NCBI RefSeq assembly: GCF_017877135.1
Contig: NZ_JAGIPH010000007.1
Coordinates: forward strand, 62,001 to 126,000
Reading direction: 5' to 3'
Length of the DNA: 64,000 nucleotides
Source: Neorhizobium galegae
GTDB taxonomy: Bacteria > Pseudomonadota > Alphaproteobacteria > Rhizobiales > Rhizobiaceae
The notes under the pieces are model-generated. The model worked only from the letters and a program-made list of their open reading frames with translations, did no database searches and had not been told where the DNA came from. Both the position numbers and the translations under genes were made by a program. Shown here piece by piece: positions 26,706 to 34,752 of the stretch (its first letter is position 1; each line of letters starts with the position of its first letter).

Positions 26706-27977
26706 ATGACCCCAGATTTCGATGACACGTCTCGCAACGGTGCAGGAAGGCCGGCTTACGACCTCGTGCTGCGCCATGCCCGGCTGCGCGGCCAAAGCGC
26801 CCCGGTGGATATCGGGATTGCCGAGGGCCGCATCGCCTGTGTCGGGATTTCACCCGGTGCGACGGGGGCTATGGAAGAAGACGTGGGCGGGCGACTTGTC
26901 CTGCCGGGCTTCGTCGATACGCATATCCATCTCGACAAGGCCTGCCTCATCTGCCGCTGTCTCGACGCCGGCGGCGGTTTGAGGGGGGCGATTGCCGCCG
27001 TCTCGCGCCTCAAGCGGGATTTTACCGTCGAGGATGTCTACGAGCGCGGCGCCCGCGTCATCGAAAAGGCCATCACGCAGGGCACGATGTACATGCGCAC
27101 CCATGTGGAGGTGGATCCGCGCGCCGGACTGCGCAGTTTTGAGGCCATCCAGCAACTGAAGCGCGATTATGCCTTTGCGCTCGACCTTTCCATCTGCGTT
27201 TTCCCGCAGGAGGGGCTGACCAATGATCCCGGAACCCAAGACCTGCTGGAAGAAGCGCTGTCGAGTGGCGCCGATCTGCTCGGCGGCTGCCCCTATACGG
27301 ACACCGACCCCTCGGCGCAGATGGACGCCTTGTTTGCCATGGCGGTTACCCATGATGTCGATCTCGATTTCCACCTGGATTTCGACCTTGATCCCTCATG
27401 GTCGCATCTGGAGGAGATCTGCCGGCGCACGGAAAAGGCCGGCTGGCAGGGGCGGGTGGCGGTCGGCCATGCGACGAAACTTGCAGCGATGGACGAGGCG
27501 GCGTTCAGGCGCCACGTCGCTTTGCTGTCGTCCTGCGGCGTGGCGGTGACGGCACTGCCCTCCACCGATCTTTATCTCAACGGGCGCGATGCCGGATACC
27601 GGGCCGTGCGCGGGGTGGCCCCGGTGCATGTACTGGCGGAAGAGGGCATCACCTGCTCTGTTGCCACCAACAATGTCCTCAATCCGTTCACGCCCTATGG
27701 CGATGCCTCGCTTCTGCGCATGGCCAATCTCTATGCCAACACGCTGCAGATCGGGCCGGAAGGGTTTGGCCCCTGTCTCGATCTCGTCACCACCTCTGCC
27801 GCACGCGTGATGCGCGTCACCGATTATGGCCTGCGCGCGGGCTGCCGCGCCGATCTCATGGTCCTTGACGCGGACGAGGAGACGGAGGCCTTTGGCGGTC
27901 TTGCCGCACCGCTCACAGGCTTCAAGGCTGGCCGCCGCAGCTTTATCCGCCCGGCGGCCCAACTTGTCAGGCCGTGA
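26706..27977 (+). CDS. cytosine-deaminase-like amidohydrolase lacking usual catalytic residues
   Basis: The 423-residue protein has the amidohydrolase fold with DTHIHLDKA (H73 and H75), a second histidine at about 223 (DFHLDFD) and a third near 255 (GHATKL). The glutamate that follows the second histidine in CodA (HCDE) is replaced by phenylalanine (HLDF, F226), and the metal-ligand aspartate is replaced by asparagine (ATNNVLNPF, near 322-323). It may therefore catalyse another reaction or be inactive. A related subfamily with TNNVLNPF appears to exist in other rhizobia, from memory. ATG 26706 is preferred over the GTG at 26703 because of GGAG upstream. It is divergent from the NTF2-like gene. 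Confidence 0.78.
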   Translation: MTPDFDDTSRNGAGRPAYDLVLRHARLRGQSAPVDIGIAEGRIACVGISPGATGAMEEDVGGRLVLPGFVDTHIHLDKACLICRCLDAGGGLRGAIAAVSRLKRDFTVEDVYERGARVIEKAITQGTMYMRTHVEVDPRAGLRSFEAIQQLKRDYAFALDLSICVFPQEGLTNDPGTQDLLEEALSSGADLLGGCPYTDTDPSAQMDALFAMAVTHDVDLDFHLDFDLDPSWSHLEEICRRTEKAGWQGRVAVGHATKLAAMDEAAFRRHVALLSSCGVAVTALPSTDLYLNGRDAGYRAVRGVAPVHVLAEEGITCSVATNNVLNPFTPYGDASLLRMANLYANTLQIGPEGFGPCLDLVTTSAARVMRVTDYGLRAGCRADLMVLDADEETEAFGGLAAPLTGFKAGRRSFIRPAAQLVRP

Positions 27978-28087
27978 GGAGAACGCAGGCCAGGGCGGAC
28001 CGGTTGTTTGCGCCGGCCGATTGATCTAGGGGTAGGCGGGAGCGAAGGCGGCAGCGGTGCAACCTTCGCGCCCGCGCGGAGACGGAC

Positions 28088-28777
28088 GTGAAGCATACCA
28101 CCACCCCCCTTGGCCTTGGCATGATCGACACGGTTCCGCTGCACGAGATCGTCTATCAGCGGCTGAACAAAGCTCTGATGGCAGGCCAGATCCGGCCGGG
28201 GCAGAAACTGACCTCGCGCAAGGTGGCGCAGGAACTCGGCACCAGCGACATGCCCGTGCGCGCGGCGCTGTCGCGCCTGCAGGCCCTCAAAGCGCTCGAC
28301 CCCTTGCCGAACGGCTCTCTTGTCCTGCCGCCGATGACGCGCGAACGCTTTTCGGACCTGACCGCAAGCCGCCTCATCTGCGAACCGGCCGCCACCGAAG
28401 CCGCGGCAGGGCGAATCGGCAAGGCAGATCTGAAGATCCTGCGGCGCGAATGCGACGGCCTCACGCAGGCCGCCCGCAACCAGGATATCGACGACTATCT
28501 CATGCGCAATTACGAATTCAAATTCAGCATCTACCGGGCGAGCGGCTCGCCCTCGCTGCTCTTTCTCATCGAGACGCTGTGGCTGCAGGTCGGGCCTTTC
28601 CTGCGCCAGTTCAGCGGCAGGTTCAATGGCGCGCTGTCCGGCATCCTGGAGATCGACTACCACGAGGATGTGCTGGCAGCCCTGGAACGCGGCGATGCGC
28701 AAGCCGCTGGCAAAGCCCTTCGCGCCGACATTGCCGAAGGCGCGCAATTTCTGCTGGCCCATGGCGAATTCGTCTGA
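28088..28777 (+). CDS. GntR-family (FCD type) transcriptional regulator
   Basis: The 229-residue protein has a GntR winged helix (about residues 15-80, LTSRKVAQELGTSDMPVRAAL) and an FCD domain (about 90-220, with YEFKFSIYRASGSPSLL). The start is a GTG at 28088 with GGAGACGGA upstream. It lies between the amidohydrolase and the pectin-fragment genes and could control either; the pectin genes downstream in the same direction are the more likely target, as GntR/FCD proteins often govern uronate use. This is inferred from context. Confidence 0.83.
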   Translation: MKHTTTPLGLGMIDTVPLHEIVYQRLNKALMAGQIRPGQKLTSRKVAQELGTSDMPVRAALSRLQALKALDPLPNGSLVLPPMTRERFSDLTASRLICEPAATEAAAGRIGKADLKILRRECDGLTQAARNQDIDDYLMRNYEFKFSIYRASGSPSLLFLIETLWLQVGPFLRQFSGRFNGALSGILEIDYHEDVLAALERGDAQAAGKALRADIAEGAQFLLAHGEFV

Positions 28778-28814
28778 CGGCAAGGCCGGCCCCGCCACCT
28801 TCCACGCGAGATAA

Positions 28815-28830
28815 CGAAAATATTTTTTCG
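28815..28830. promoter_or_regulatory. A/T-rich inverted repeat upstream of the GH28 gene
   Basis: CGAAAA (28815-28820) and TTTTCG (28825-28830) form a six-base inverted repeat around TATT, in the gap between gntR and the GH28 gene. It could be an operator for the GntR or LacI protein encoded here, or a weak stem-loop after gntR. Another, bulged repeat (CCAAAC ... GTTTGG, 28906-28935) lies just before the GH28 ribosome site. Confidence 0.35.
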
Positions 28831-28952
28831 GGGTGCGTGACCCTCCAACGCCTCAAATCCGATCTCATGCGCGTAATTCATCCTTGTCAGCGCGAAATTA
28901 ACGGTCCAAACTCTCAATCAACAACTGAGGTTTGGGACGGGAGGCGCTTACC

Positions 28953-30332
28953 TTGCACGTTGATGAAATTATTTTCACGAAAGTCGTCGGCGATTGTACA
29001 GAGCCTCTTCAGCGGGCGCTCGATCAGGCAGCGGCCGCCCGTCAGCGACTTGTACTGGCCCCGGGCCTGCATCTCTGCGGCGCGTTGCGCCTGCCGGACG
29101 GGCTCGATCTTCATCTCGATGCCGGCGCCACGCTTCAATTTTCAGGCGACCTTGAAGCCTACGCGGAAAACCGCGTCGATGTGATTGCGGAATCCTCCCG
29201 GACGGCGATGATGGTGGCCAGGAATGCTTCCGGCATCCGCCTGTCTGGCAAAGGCACGATCGAGGCGCCGGGGCCGGATTTCATTGTCGGCCGCCTGGAG
29301 GACATGGGGACGCATGTGCCGGCAGCAGTCCGCCCGCGGGTTCTGGTGCTGGAAAACTGCCGCGACATCACCCTCCAAGGATTTTCGATCCGCTCCTCGC
29401 CCATGTGGACCATTCACCTGATCGCCTGCACAGACGTAACCATTGCCGGGTTGTCAATTGACAACGACCGCGAGATGCCGAACACCGACGGCATTGTCAT
29501 CGACTCCTGCCAGGGCGTCAGCATCCGCCACTGCGACATTGCCACCGCCGATGATGGCGTGGTGCTGAAGACCAGCGAAGGCCCCGATGGCCGGCCCGTC
29601 GGCCAGTGCCGCGACATCCTGGCGGAGCACTGCCGGATCGAAAGCCGCAGTTGCGCGCTGAAGATCGGGACAGAGACCCATGGCGATGTGGAGGACATCA
29701 CCTTCCGCGATTGCGAGATCCTGCGCTCCAACAGGGCGATCGGGATTTTTTCCCGCGATGGCGGGCGTATCCGCAGGGTCGTCAGCCAGCGTATCCGCCT
29801 GGATGCCCATGAGACGCCAGATGGCTTCTGGGGATCGGGCGAGGCCATCACGGTCAACGTCATGGACCGACGCGCGACAAAGCCCGCCGGGCGCGTCGAA
29901 AACATCGTCTTCGAGGATATTGACGGCACGATGGAAGGTGCAATCAATCTGCTGGCCGATGGGAAGGCCGGCATCGGTGATGTCCGTTTCAGCCGCATCT
30001 CCATCGCGCAGGTCCCCGGTCCCTATCAGGGGCGGAAATACGATGTGCGGCCCACGCATTTTGATCTTGCCCCGTCGCCGGATGCGGCGGGCCGGGCCAA
30101 TGCCTGGGTCAAGGACGAGCATGGCCAGGTGATCGGGCTGGTGCCCTATCCCGGTGGCATGCCGGCGCTGTTTTCGGTGAATGTCGAGGACCTATCTCTC
30201 GAGGATGTGCACTTTTCGCGTCCCTCGCCGCTGCCGGATGGGTGGAACGGTGAGGTCATCGATGTGCGCGACGGCGAGCCGCGCATCTGGTCGCAACCGC
30301 CGTCCCGGCCTGACCAGAGTTTCGATCGGTGA
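28953..30332 (+). CDS. glycoside hydrolase family 28 (polygalacturonase-like), cytoplasmic
   Basis: The 459-residue protein is a right-handed beta-helix glycosidase that hydrolyses galacturonide linkages in pectin or rhamnogalacturonan fragments. Family-28 active-site motifs are present: NTD at about 177-179 (PNTDGIVID), DD at about 200-201 (TADDGVVLKT), and GTETHGDV in place of the usual G-H-G. No signal peptide is seen, so it probably works on imported oligosaccharides inside the cell. The TTG at 28953 has GGGAGG eight bases upstream; a TTG at 28932 is also in frame. It stands between two regulators and ahead of a GH105 gene. Confidence 0.88.
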   Translation: MHVDEIIFTKVVGDCTEPLQRALDQAAAARQRLVLAPGLHLCGALRLPDGLDLHLDAGATLQFSGDLEAYAENRVDVIAESSRTAMMVARNASGIRLSGKGTIEAPGPDFIVGRLEDMGTHVPAAVRPRVLVLENCRDITLQGFSIRSSPMWTIHLIACTDVTIAGLSIDNDREMPNTDGIVIDSCQGVSIRHCDIATADDGVVLKTSEGPDGRPVGQCRDILAEHCRIESRSCALKIGTETHGDVEDITFRDCEILRSNRAIGIFSRDGGRIRRVVSQRIRLDAHETPDGFWGSGEAITVNVMDRRATKPAGRVENIVFEDIDGTMEGAINLLADGKAGIGDVRFSRISIAQVPGPYQGRKYDVRPTHFDLAPSPDAAGRANAWVKDEHGQVIGLVPYPGGMPALFSVNVEDLSLEDVHFSRPSPLPDGWNGEVIDVRDGEPRIWSQPPSRPDQSFDR

Positions 30333-30395
30333 TGGAGGCCGGCTTGGCCAGACGCCAGGGCTTTCACCAATCCCCTTTAAGCGGAGTAGCAGAGC

Positions 30396-31487
30396 GTGAC
30401 CATGGACAGGCGGACAGAGCGTAAAGTCGGCATCAAGGACATCTCCCGCGAAGCAGGGGTAGCGATCAGCACCGTCTCGCATGTGCTGAACGGCACGGCG
30501 CCCATTTCGCAGGAAGTGCGGCTGAGGGTGCTGGAGGTGGCGCGTCGGCTCGGCTATCTCGCCAAGCGCCAGCAGAAAGGGGCGATTGCGTCTCTCACCA
30601 CGCTTTACCTCGCTGTTCCTCCCGGCAACCTGCCGCACAACGACATCAATCTCGTCTCCTGGACGCTTCTGACGGCGCTGTCGCGCGAATGCGAGCGGCG
30701 CGGCATCCGCGTCGTCGCCCATATTGGCGCACCGGAACTCAATGCCGCGGACATCATTGCCGGCGCGCGCGCGGCGTCGGCGGAAGGCGTCGTGCTGGTC
30801 TATGACGACAATCCGAAACTGTTGCGCGCTCTTGCGGCCGCCGATCTCGCGGTGGTGCTGCTGAACGGCGAGGACCCGACGATGAGTGTCGATACGGTGG
30901 CCCCCGCCAACCGCTATGGTGCACGCCTTGCCACGGAATGGCTGTTGTCGCGTGGCCATCGCCGCATCCTGCACCTGACCTGGCGCGGACGCTCAACCAT
31001 CATGCGCCGGCTCGACGGTTTTCATGATGCCTATGTCGAGCGCGACCTGCCGCGCGAGCTGGGCGAGGTACTGTATGCCCGCGGCTACGAGCCCGATCAT
31101 GCCCGCGAGGTCTTGCGCAAGTTCGTTGCCGAGCGCGGCGGGCTCGATGGATTCACCGCCGTCTTCTGTGCTGCCGACAATCTGGCCATCGGCGCGTTGA
31201 CCGAACTCCAGGCACAAGGCTTTGCCATTCCAAAGGATATTGCGGTGGTCGGCTTCGACGGCGTGGCGCCTGGCGAGCTGACCATGCCGGCGCTGACGAC
31301 GGTGAGGGTGCCGCTCGACGCACTGGCCTCTTCGACAATCCAGATCCTGGAAAATCGACTGTCGGTACTGGGCGTGACCTATCCTGCCTGCCGTATCGAA
31401 CTGGGTTGCCAGCTGATCGAGCGGGAGAGCGGCGGCCTTCCCTTGTCGAAACCCCAGATCCGGCATTTCGATGCCGTGTCAGTCTGA
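30396..31487 (+). CDS. LacI-family transcriptional regulator
   Basis: The 363-residue protein has the LacI helix-turn-helix and hinge (about residues 10-60, IKDISREAGVAISTVSHVLNG) and a periplasmic-binding-protein-like sensor domain (about 65-345, ending with VVGFDGVAPGELTMPALTTVRVP). It starts at a GTG with GGAG nine bases upstream. The following GH105 gene starts after 34 bases, so it is co-transcribed with the catabolic genes it probably represses. The inducer is likely a sugar from pectin breakdown, inferred from context. Confidence 0.9.
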   Translation: MTMDRRTERKVGIKDISREAGVAISTVSHVLNGTAPISQEVRLRVLEVARRLGYLAKRQQKGAIASLTTLYLAVPPGNLPHNDINLVSWTLLTALSRECERRGIRVVAHIGAPELNAADIIAGARAASAEGVVLVYDDNPKLLRALAAADLAVVLLNGEDPTMSVDTVAPANRYGARLATEWLLSRGHRRILHLTWRGRSTIMRRLDGFHDAYVERDLPRELGEVLYARGYEPDHAREVLRKFVAERGGLDGFTAVFCAADNLAIGALTELQAQGFAIPKDIAVVGFDGVAPGELTMPALTTVRVPLDALASSTIQILENRLSVLGVTYPACRIELGCQLIERESGGLPLSKPQIRHFDAVSV

Positions 31488-31521
31488 CCTCTTCACGCCT
31501 TCGCCAAGACAGGACAATCCG

Positions 31522-32601
31522 ATGCTGATGCAGCCCGAAATTCTTTCCGAAACGCTTTCTCGCGTCGCCGTCGGCCTTGCCCGCCTGAAGGGCATCAATG
31601 AAACCGTGGCCGTTCCGGACGGGAGCTATGAACTGCAGTTCGACGAGTGGGACTGGGAAGTCGGGGTCGGCATCTACGGCCTCATCCGCCACGCGGAAGC
31701 CATTGGCGATCGTTCGCTGATGGAAGCGATCGGCCGCTGGTATGACTGGCAGATCGGCCGCGGCCTGCCGCCGCGCCAGGTGAATTCCTCCTCGCCGATG
31801 CTGGCACTGGCCGTGCTGATCGACCACATCAAGCGCCCGGACTGGGAAGCGCTGGTCAAGGACTGGGCCGACTGGCTGATGACCAAGCTTGCCCGCACCG
31901 AGGACGCCGGCTTCCAGCATGTGGTGAAGGAGCGCATGAATAACGGCGAGCTCTGGGACGACACGCTGTTCATGACCTGCCTGTTCCTTGCCCGCGCCGG
32001 CCAGCGGTTCGGGCGACAGGACTGGATCGAGGAAGCCTTCTATCAGTTCCTCGTGCACGAGCGCTTTCTCGCCGATCCGGTCACCGGCCTCTGGTATCAC
32101 GGCTGGACGTTCCACGGCCGCCACAACTTCGCCAAGGCCTTCTGGGCGCGCGGCAATTCCTGGATCACGGTCGCGATACCCGAACTGTTCAGCCTCGTGG
32201 CCCATGTGCCGGAGCATTTGAAGCGTCACCTGACCCATGTGCTGCAGGCGCAGGTGCGCACGCTTGCCGAACACCAGCGCCCCAATGGCATGTTCAACAC
32301 GCTGGTCTGCGATCCCGTCTCGCCGGAGGAAACCTCTGCGACCGCAGGCATCGCCTACGGCATCCTGCGCGGCATCGATCTCGGCCTCCTGGACAAGGAT
32401 TTGAAGCCTGTCGCCCGCAAGGCGCTTGACGCGGTGATGCAACGCATCGATGAGACGGGGATCGTTCTGGAAGTGTCTGATGGCACGCCGATGGGCCATA
32501 CGCTCGACTTCTATCGCCAGATCCCCAATGTGCCGGCACCCTACGGTCAGGCGTTGGTGATGCTTCTTCTGGTGCGCGTGATGGCGGAAAAAGAGGGCTG
32601 A
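31522..32601 (+). CDS. glycoside hydrolase family 105, unsaturated rhamnogalacturonyl hydrolase-like
   Basis: The 359-residue protein has the alpha6/alpha6 barrel of GH105/GH88 enzymes, which remove an unsaturated uronate from the end of rhamnogalacturonan-derived oligosaccharides. Motifs include YDWQIGRGLPPRQVNSSSPM, LWDDTLFMTCLFLARAG with the catalytic-type DD region, WYHGWTFHGRHNF and FWARGNSWI. No signal peptide is seen. ATG 31522 follows AGGACA; the open frame to 31471 runs inside the LacI gene. It ends the pectin-fragment group with a strong terminator 50 bases later. Confidence 0.88.
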   Translation: MLMQPEILSETLSRVAVGLARLKGINETVAVPDGSYELQFDEWDWEVGVGIYGLIRHAEAIGDRSLMEAIGRWYDWQIGRGLPPRQVNSSSPMLALAVLIDHIKRPDWEALVKDWADWLMTKLARTEDAGFQHVVKERMNNGELWDDTLFMTCLFLARAGQRFGRQDWIEEAFYQFLVHERFLADPVTGLWYHGWTFHGRHNFAKAFWARGNSWITVAIPELFSLVAHVPEHLKRHLTHVLQAQVRTLAEHQRPNGMFNTLVCDPVSPEETSATAGIAYGILRGIDLGLLDKDLKPVARKALDAVMQRIDETGIVLEVSDGTPMGHTLDFYRQIPNVPAPYGQALVMLLLVRVMAEKEG

Positions 32602-32651
32602 CGCCTCCCCGTCAAGGGACGGGCGGGTGGAGGTTTCGGTCCTCCTGGAAA

Positions 32652-32686
32652 GGGCGGCGCCGGCAAGTCTGGCGCCGCCCTTTTTT
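32652..32686 (+). terminator. intrinsic terminator after the GH105 gene
   Basis: GGGCGGCGCC (32652-32661) pairs perfectly with GGCGCCGCCC (32671-32680) over a nine-base loop, followed at once by six T residues. It is the clearest intrinsic terminator in the window. It ends the rightward pectin-fragment genes and separates them from the convergent idhA, for which the same hairpin may also slow transcription. Confidence 0.92.
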
Positions 32687-32700
32687 CTTGCGGCAAACGG

Positions 32701-33693
32701 TCAGGCGAGCGCGACGGCGGCGCCGGTCTTGGCAGATTTCAGCGCCGCATCGGCAAGCTTCAGCGCAATCAGGCCGTCTTCGGCAGACGGCGAGGCGGCC
32801 GCGCCCTTCTCGACCGTATCGATAAAGGCCTTGATTTCGGCGGCATAGGCTTCCGTATAGCGCGTCATGAAGAAATCATGCAGCGGCGGGCGGGTGTAGC
32901 CGTCCTTGTTGGCGACTTCGATCGACACCGGGCGCTGGTTTTCCGCCGCAACGGACCCCAGCGAACCATGCACTTCGATGCGCTGGTCATAGCCGTAGGT
33001 GGCGCGGCGCGAATTGGAAATCACCGCCTGACGGCCGCTGGCTGTGGTGAGGATCAGGCTCGCGGAGTCGTAATCGCCGGCTTCGCCAATCTTCGGATCG
33101 ACCAGAACCGCACCGGTTGCGAAGACCGAGACGATCTCTTCGCCGAGCAGGAAGCGCGCCATGTCGAGATCGTGGATGGTCATGTCGCGGAAGATGCCGC
33201 CGGACACCTTGATGTACTCGACCGGCGGGGCGCCCGGGTCACGGCTGGTGATCGTCACCATTTCCACCTTGCCGATGGTGCCCTTGTCGATTTCCTTGCG
33301 AACGGCCTGGAAGTGCGGATCGAAGCGGCGGTTAAAGCCAAGCATCACCTTGGCGCCGGTTTCCTTCACCACGTCGATGCAGGCCTGTGCGCGGGCCACA
33401 TCGAGATCGATCGGCTTTTCGCAGAAGATCGCCTTGCCGGCGCGGGCAAATTTTTCGATGAGGTCCGCATGCGTATTGGTCGGCGTGCAGATGATGACGG
33501 CGTCCACATCCTTGTTGGCCAGAACGGCATCGATGGTGCTGACCTCGCAGCCCGCATCGTCGGCGATCGCCTTGGCCGCGGCTTCCATGGCATCCACCAC
33601 GGCCACCAGCTTTGCACGCGGGTCGGATGCGATCGCCTTCGCATGCACCTTGCCGATACGTCCGGCGCCCAAAAGGGCCAATCTCGTTACCAT
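32701..33693 (-). CDS. idhA: inositol 2-dehydrogenase
   Basis: The 330-residue Gfo/Idh/MocA enzyme oxidises myo-inositol to scyllo-inosose with NAD. It has the Rossmann motif GAGRIGKVHAKAI near residues 7-19, CTPTNTHADLIEKFA, the catalytic EKPIDLD with its lysine near 96, and DMTIHDLDMARFLLG with the family Asp/His pair. It is divergent from iolR, and two GGAA-N6-TTCC motifs lie between them, as in Sinorhizobium meliloti. It supplies the substrate for IolE, IolD, IolB and IolC encoded to the right. Confidence 0.95.
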   Translation of the reverse strand: MVTRLALLGAGRIGKVHAKAIASDPRAKLVAVVDAMEAAAKAIADDAGCEVSTIDAVLANKDVDAVIICTPTNTHADLIEKFARAGKAIFCEKPIDLDVARAQACIDVVKETGAKVMLGFNRRFDPHFQAVRKEIDKGTIGKVEMVTITSRDPGAPPVEYIKVSGGIFRDMTIHDLDMARFLLGEEIVSVFATGAVLVDPKIGEAGDYDSASLILTTASGRQAVISNSRRATYGYDQRIEVHGSLGSVAAENQRPVSIEVANKDGYTRPPLHDFFMTRYTEAYAAEIKAFIDTVEKGAAASPSAEDGLIALKLADAALKSAKTGAAVALA

Positions 33694-33728
33694 GGGTTCT
33701 CCTCCACATCGGGTCTTGGGTCCGGATC

Positions 33729-33742
33729 GGAAGCCATTTTCC
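33729..33742. promoter_or_regulatory. IolR-type site 1 (GGAA-N6-TTCC)
   Basis: GGAAGCCATTTTCC exactly fits the GGAA-N6-TTCC motif I recall for IolR of S. meliloti. It is 36 bases before the idhA start on the other strand. Confidence 0.65.
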
Positions 33743-33754
33743 GAAACCGGATTT

Positions 33755-33768
33755 GGAATATATGTTCC
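33755..33768. promoter_or_regulatory. IolR-type site 2 (GGAA-N6-TTCC)
   Basis: GGAATATATGTTCC is a second exact GGAA-N6-TTCC match, 26 bases centre to centre from site 1, in the idhA-iolR divergent region. Two close sites would permit cooperative repression of idhA and autoregulation of iolR. Confidence 0.72.
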
Positions 33769-33821
33769 ATTTTGCTAGAGTGTGACCATATTCGTGTCAA
33801 GCAGAGAAAAAGGACGGATGG

Positions 33822-34631
33822 ATGGCAGCAGTGCCCGCAAGCGTGAAGGAGTTCGAGGAGCGGCTGCTGGAGGTGTCCGCCGCACTGCCCAAGCGGCTGA
33901 AGCAATGCGCCGATTTCGTCGCCTCGAATACTGACCGGATTGCCGTATCGACGGTGGCCGAAATGGCGGAAGGGGCGGGCGTGCAGCCGTCTGCCTTCAT
34001 GCGCTTCTGCCAGATCATGGGATTTTCCGGCTATTCGGAGATGCAGCGCCTGTTTCGCGAGAGCTATGTCGGCGGCTGGCCGGATTATGCGACCCGCATC
34101 GACCACCTGCGCGACATGGGCGAACACAGCGGCCCGCGTCTGCTCGCAGAATTCGTAGAGGCAAGCCGCGCTTCGCTCGAAAATCTCCTGAAATCCGTGG
34201 ATCCTCAGGCGCTTGAAGAGGCTGTCGATATTCTGGCCTCTGCCAATCTGGTGCATGTCATCGGCCTGCGCCGCTCGTTTGCAGTGGCAAGCTACATTGC
34301 CTATGCGCTGGAAAAGATGCGCGTGCCGGCCATGCTGCATGGGGCAGCCGGCCGGCTCGAAAGTGTGAGCGCCATCCGCCCAGGCGATGCTTTGCTCGCC
34401 ATCACTTTCTCGCCCTATTCGCAGGAAACGCTGGAGCTGGTGGAAACCGTGCGCGGCCGCGAGGTGCCGGTGGTGGCGCTCACCGATGCGGCGGTGAACC
34501 CGTTGCGCAAGATGGGCGCGACGATCCTTGCCGTCTCCGAAGTGGATTTCGGCGCCTTCCGCTCGCTCTCTGCGACGCTGTGTCTCGCCATTGCCCTCTC
34601 TACGGCGGTGGGAACGCGGCGCAGCACCTGA
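33822..34631 (+). CDS. iolR: RpiR-family regulator of inositol catabolism
   Basis: The 269-residue protein has an N-terminal RpiR helix-turn-helix (about residues 1-75, with VSTVAEMAEGAGVQPSAFMRFCQIMGFSGY, read in parts) and a SIS sugar-phosphate sensor domain (about 120-250, VHVIGLRRSFAVASYIAYAL). It sits between idhA and iolC exactly as iolR of rhizobia, and is expected to repress these promoters until an inositol-pathway phosphate binds. AAAGGACGG precedes the ATG. Confidence 0.92.
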   Translation: MAAVPASVKEFEERLLEVSAALPKRLKQCADFVASNTDRIAVSTVAEMAEGAGVQPSAFMRFCQIMGFSGYSEMQRLFRESYVGGWPDYATRIDHLRDMGEHSGPRLLAEFVEASRASLENLLKSVDPQALEEAVDILASANLVHVIGLRRSFAVASYIAYALEKMRVPAMLHGAAGRLESVSAIRPGDALLAITFSPYSQETLELVETVRGREVPVVALTDAAVNPLRKMGATILAVSEVDFGAFRSLSATLCLAIALSTAVGTRRST

Positions 34632-34657
34632 ATATTCGTATTGAAACTCTTCAAAAT

Positions 34658-34671
34658 GGAATTTATAGTCC
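34658..34671. promoter_or_regulatory. imperfect IolR-type site before iolC
   Basis: GGAATTTATAGTCC has the GGAA half and a one-mismatch right half (GTCC for TTCC), 82 bases before the iolC start. Within the longer TGGAATTTATAGTCCA the outer bases keep the dyad. It is a plausible weaker IolR site for the iolCDEB operon. Confidence 0.5.
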
Positions 34672-34752
34672 AAAACCAGACAGACCGGCGCGGGAGACGC
34701 CGGATGGGGCGCGCCATGCGCCGGTTGCCATCTTCGGCCAAGGGAGGGCCTC

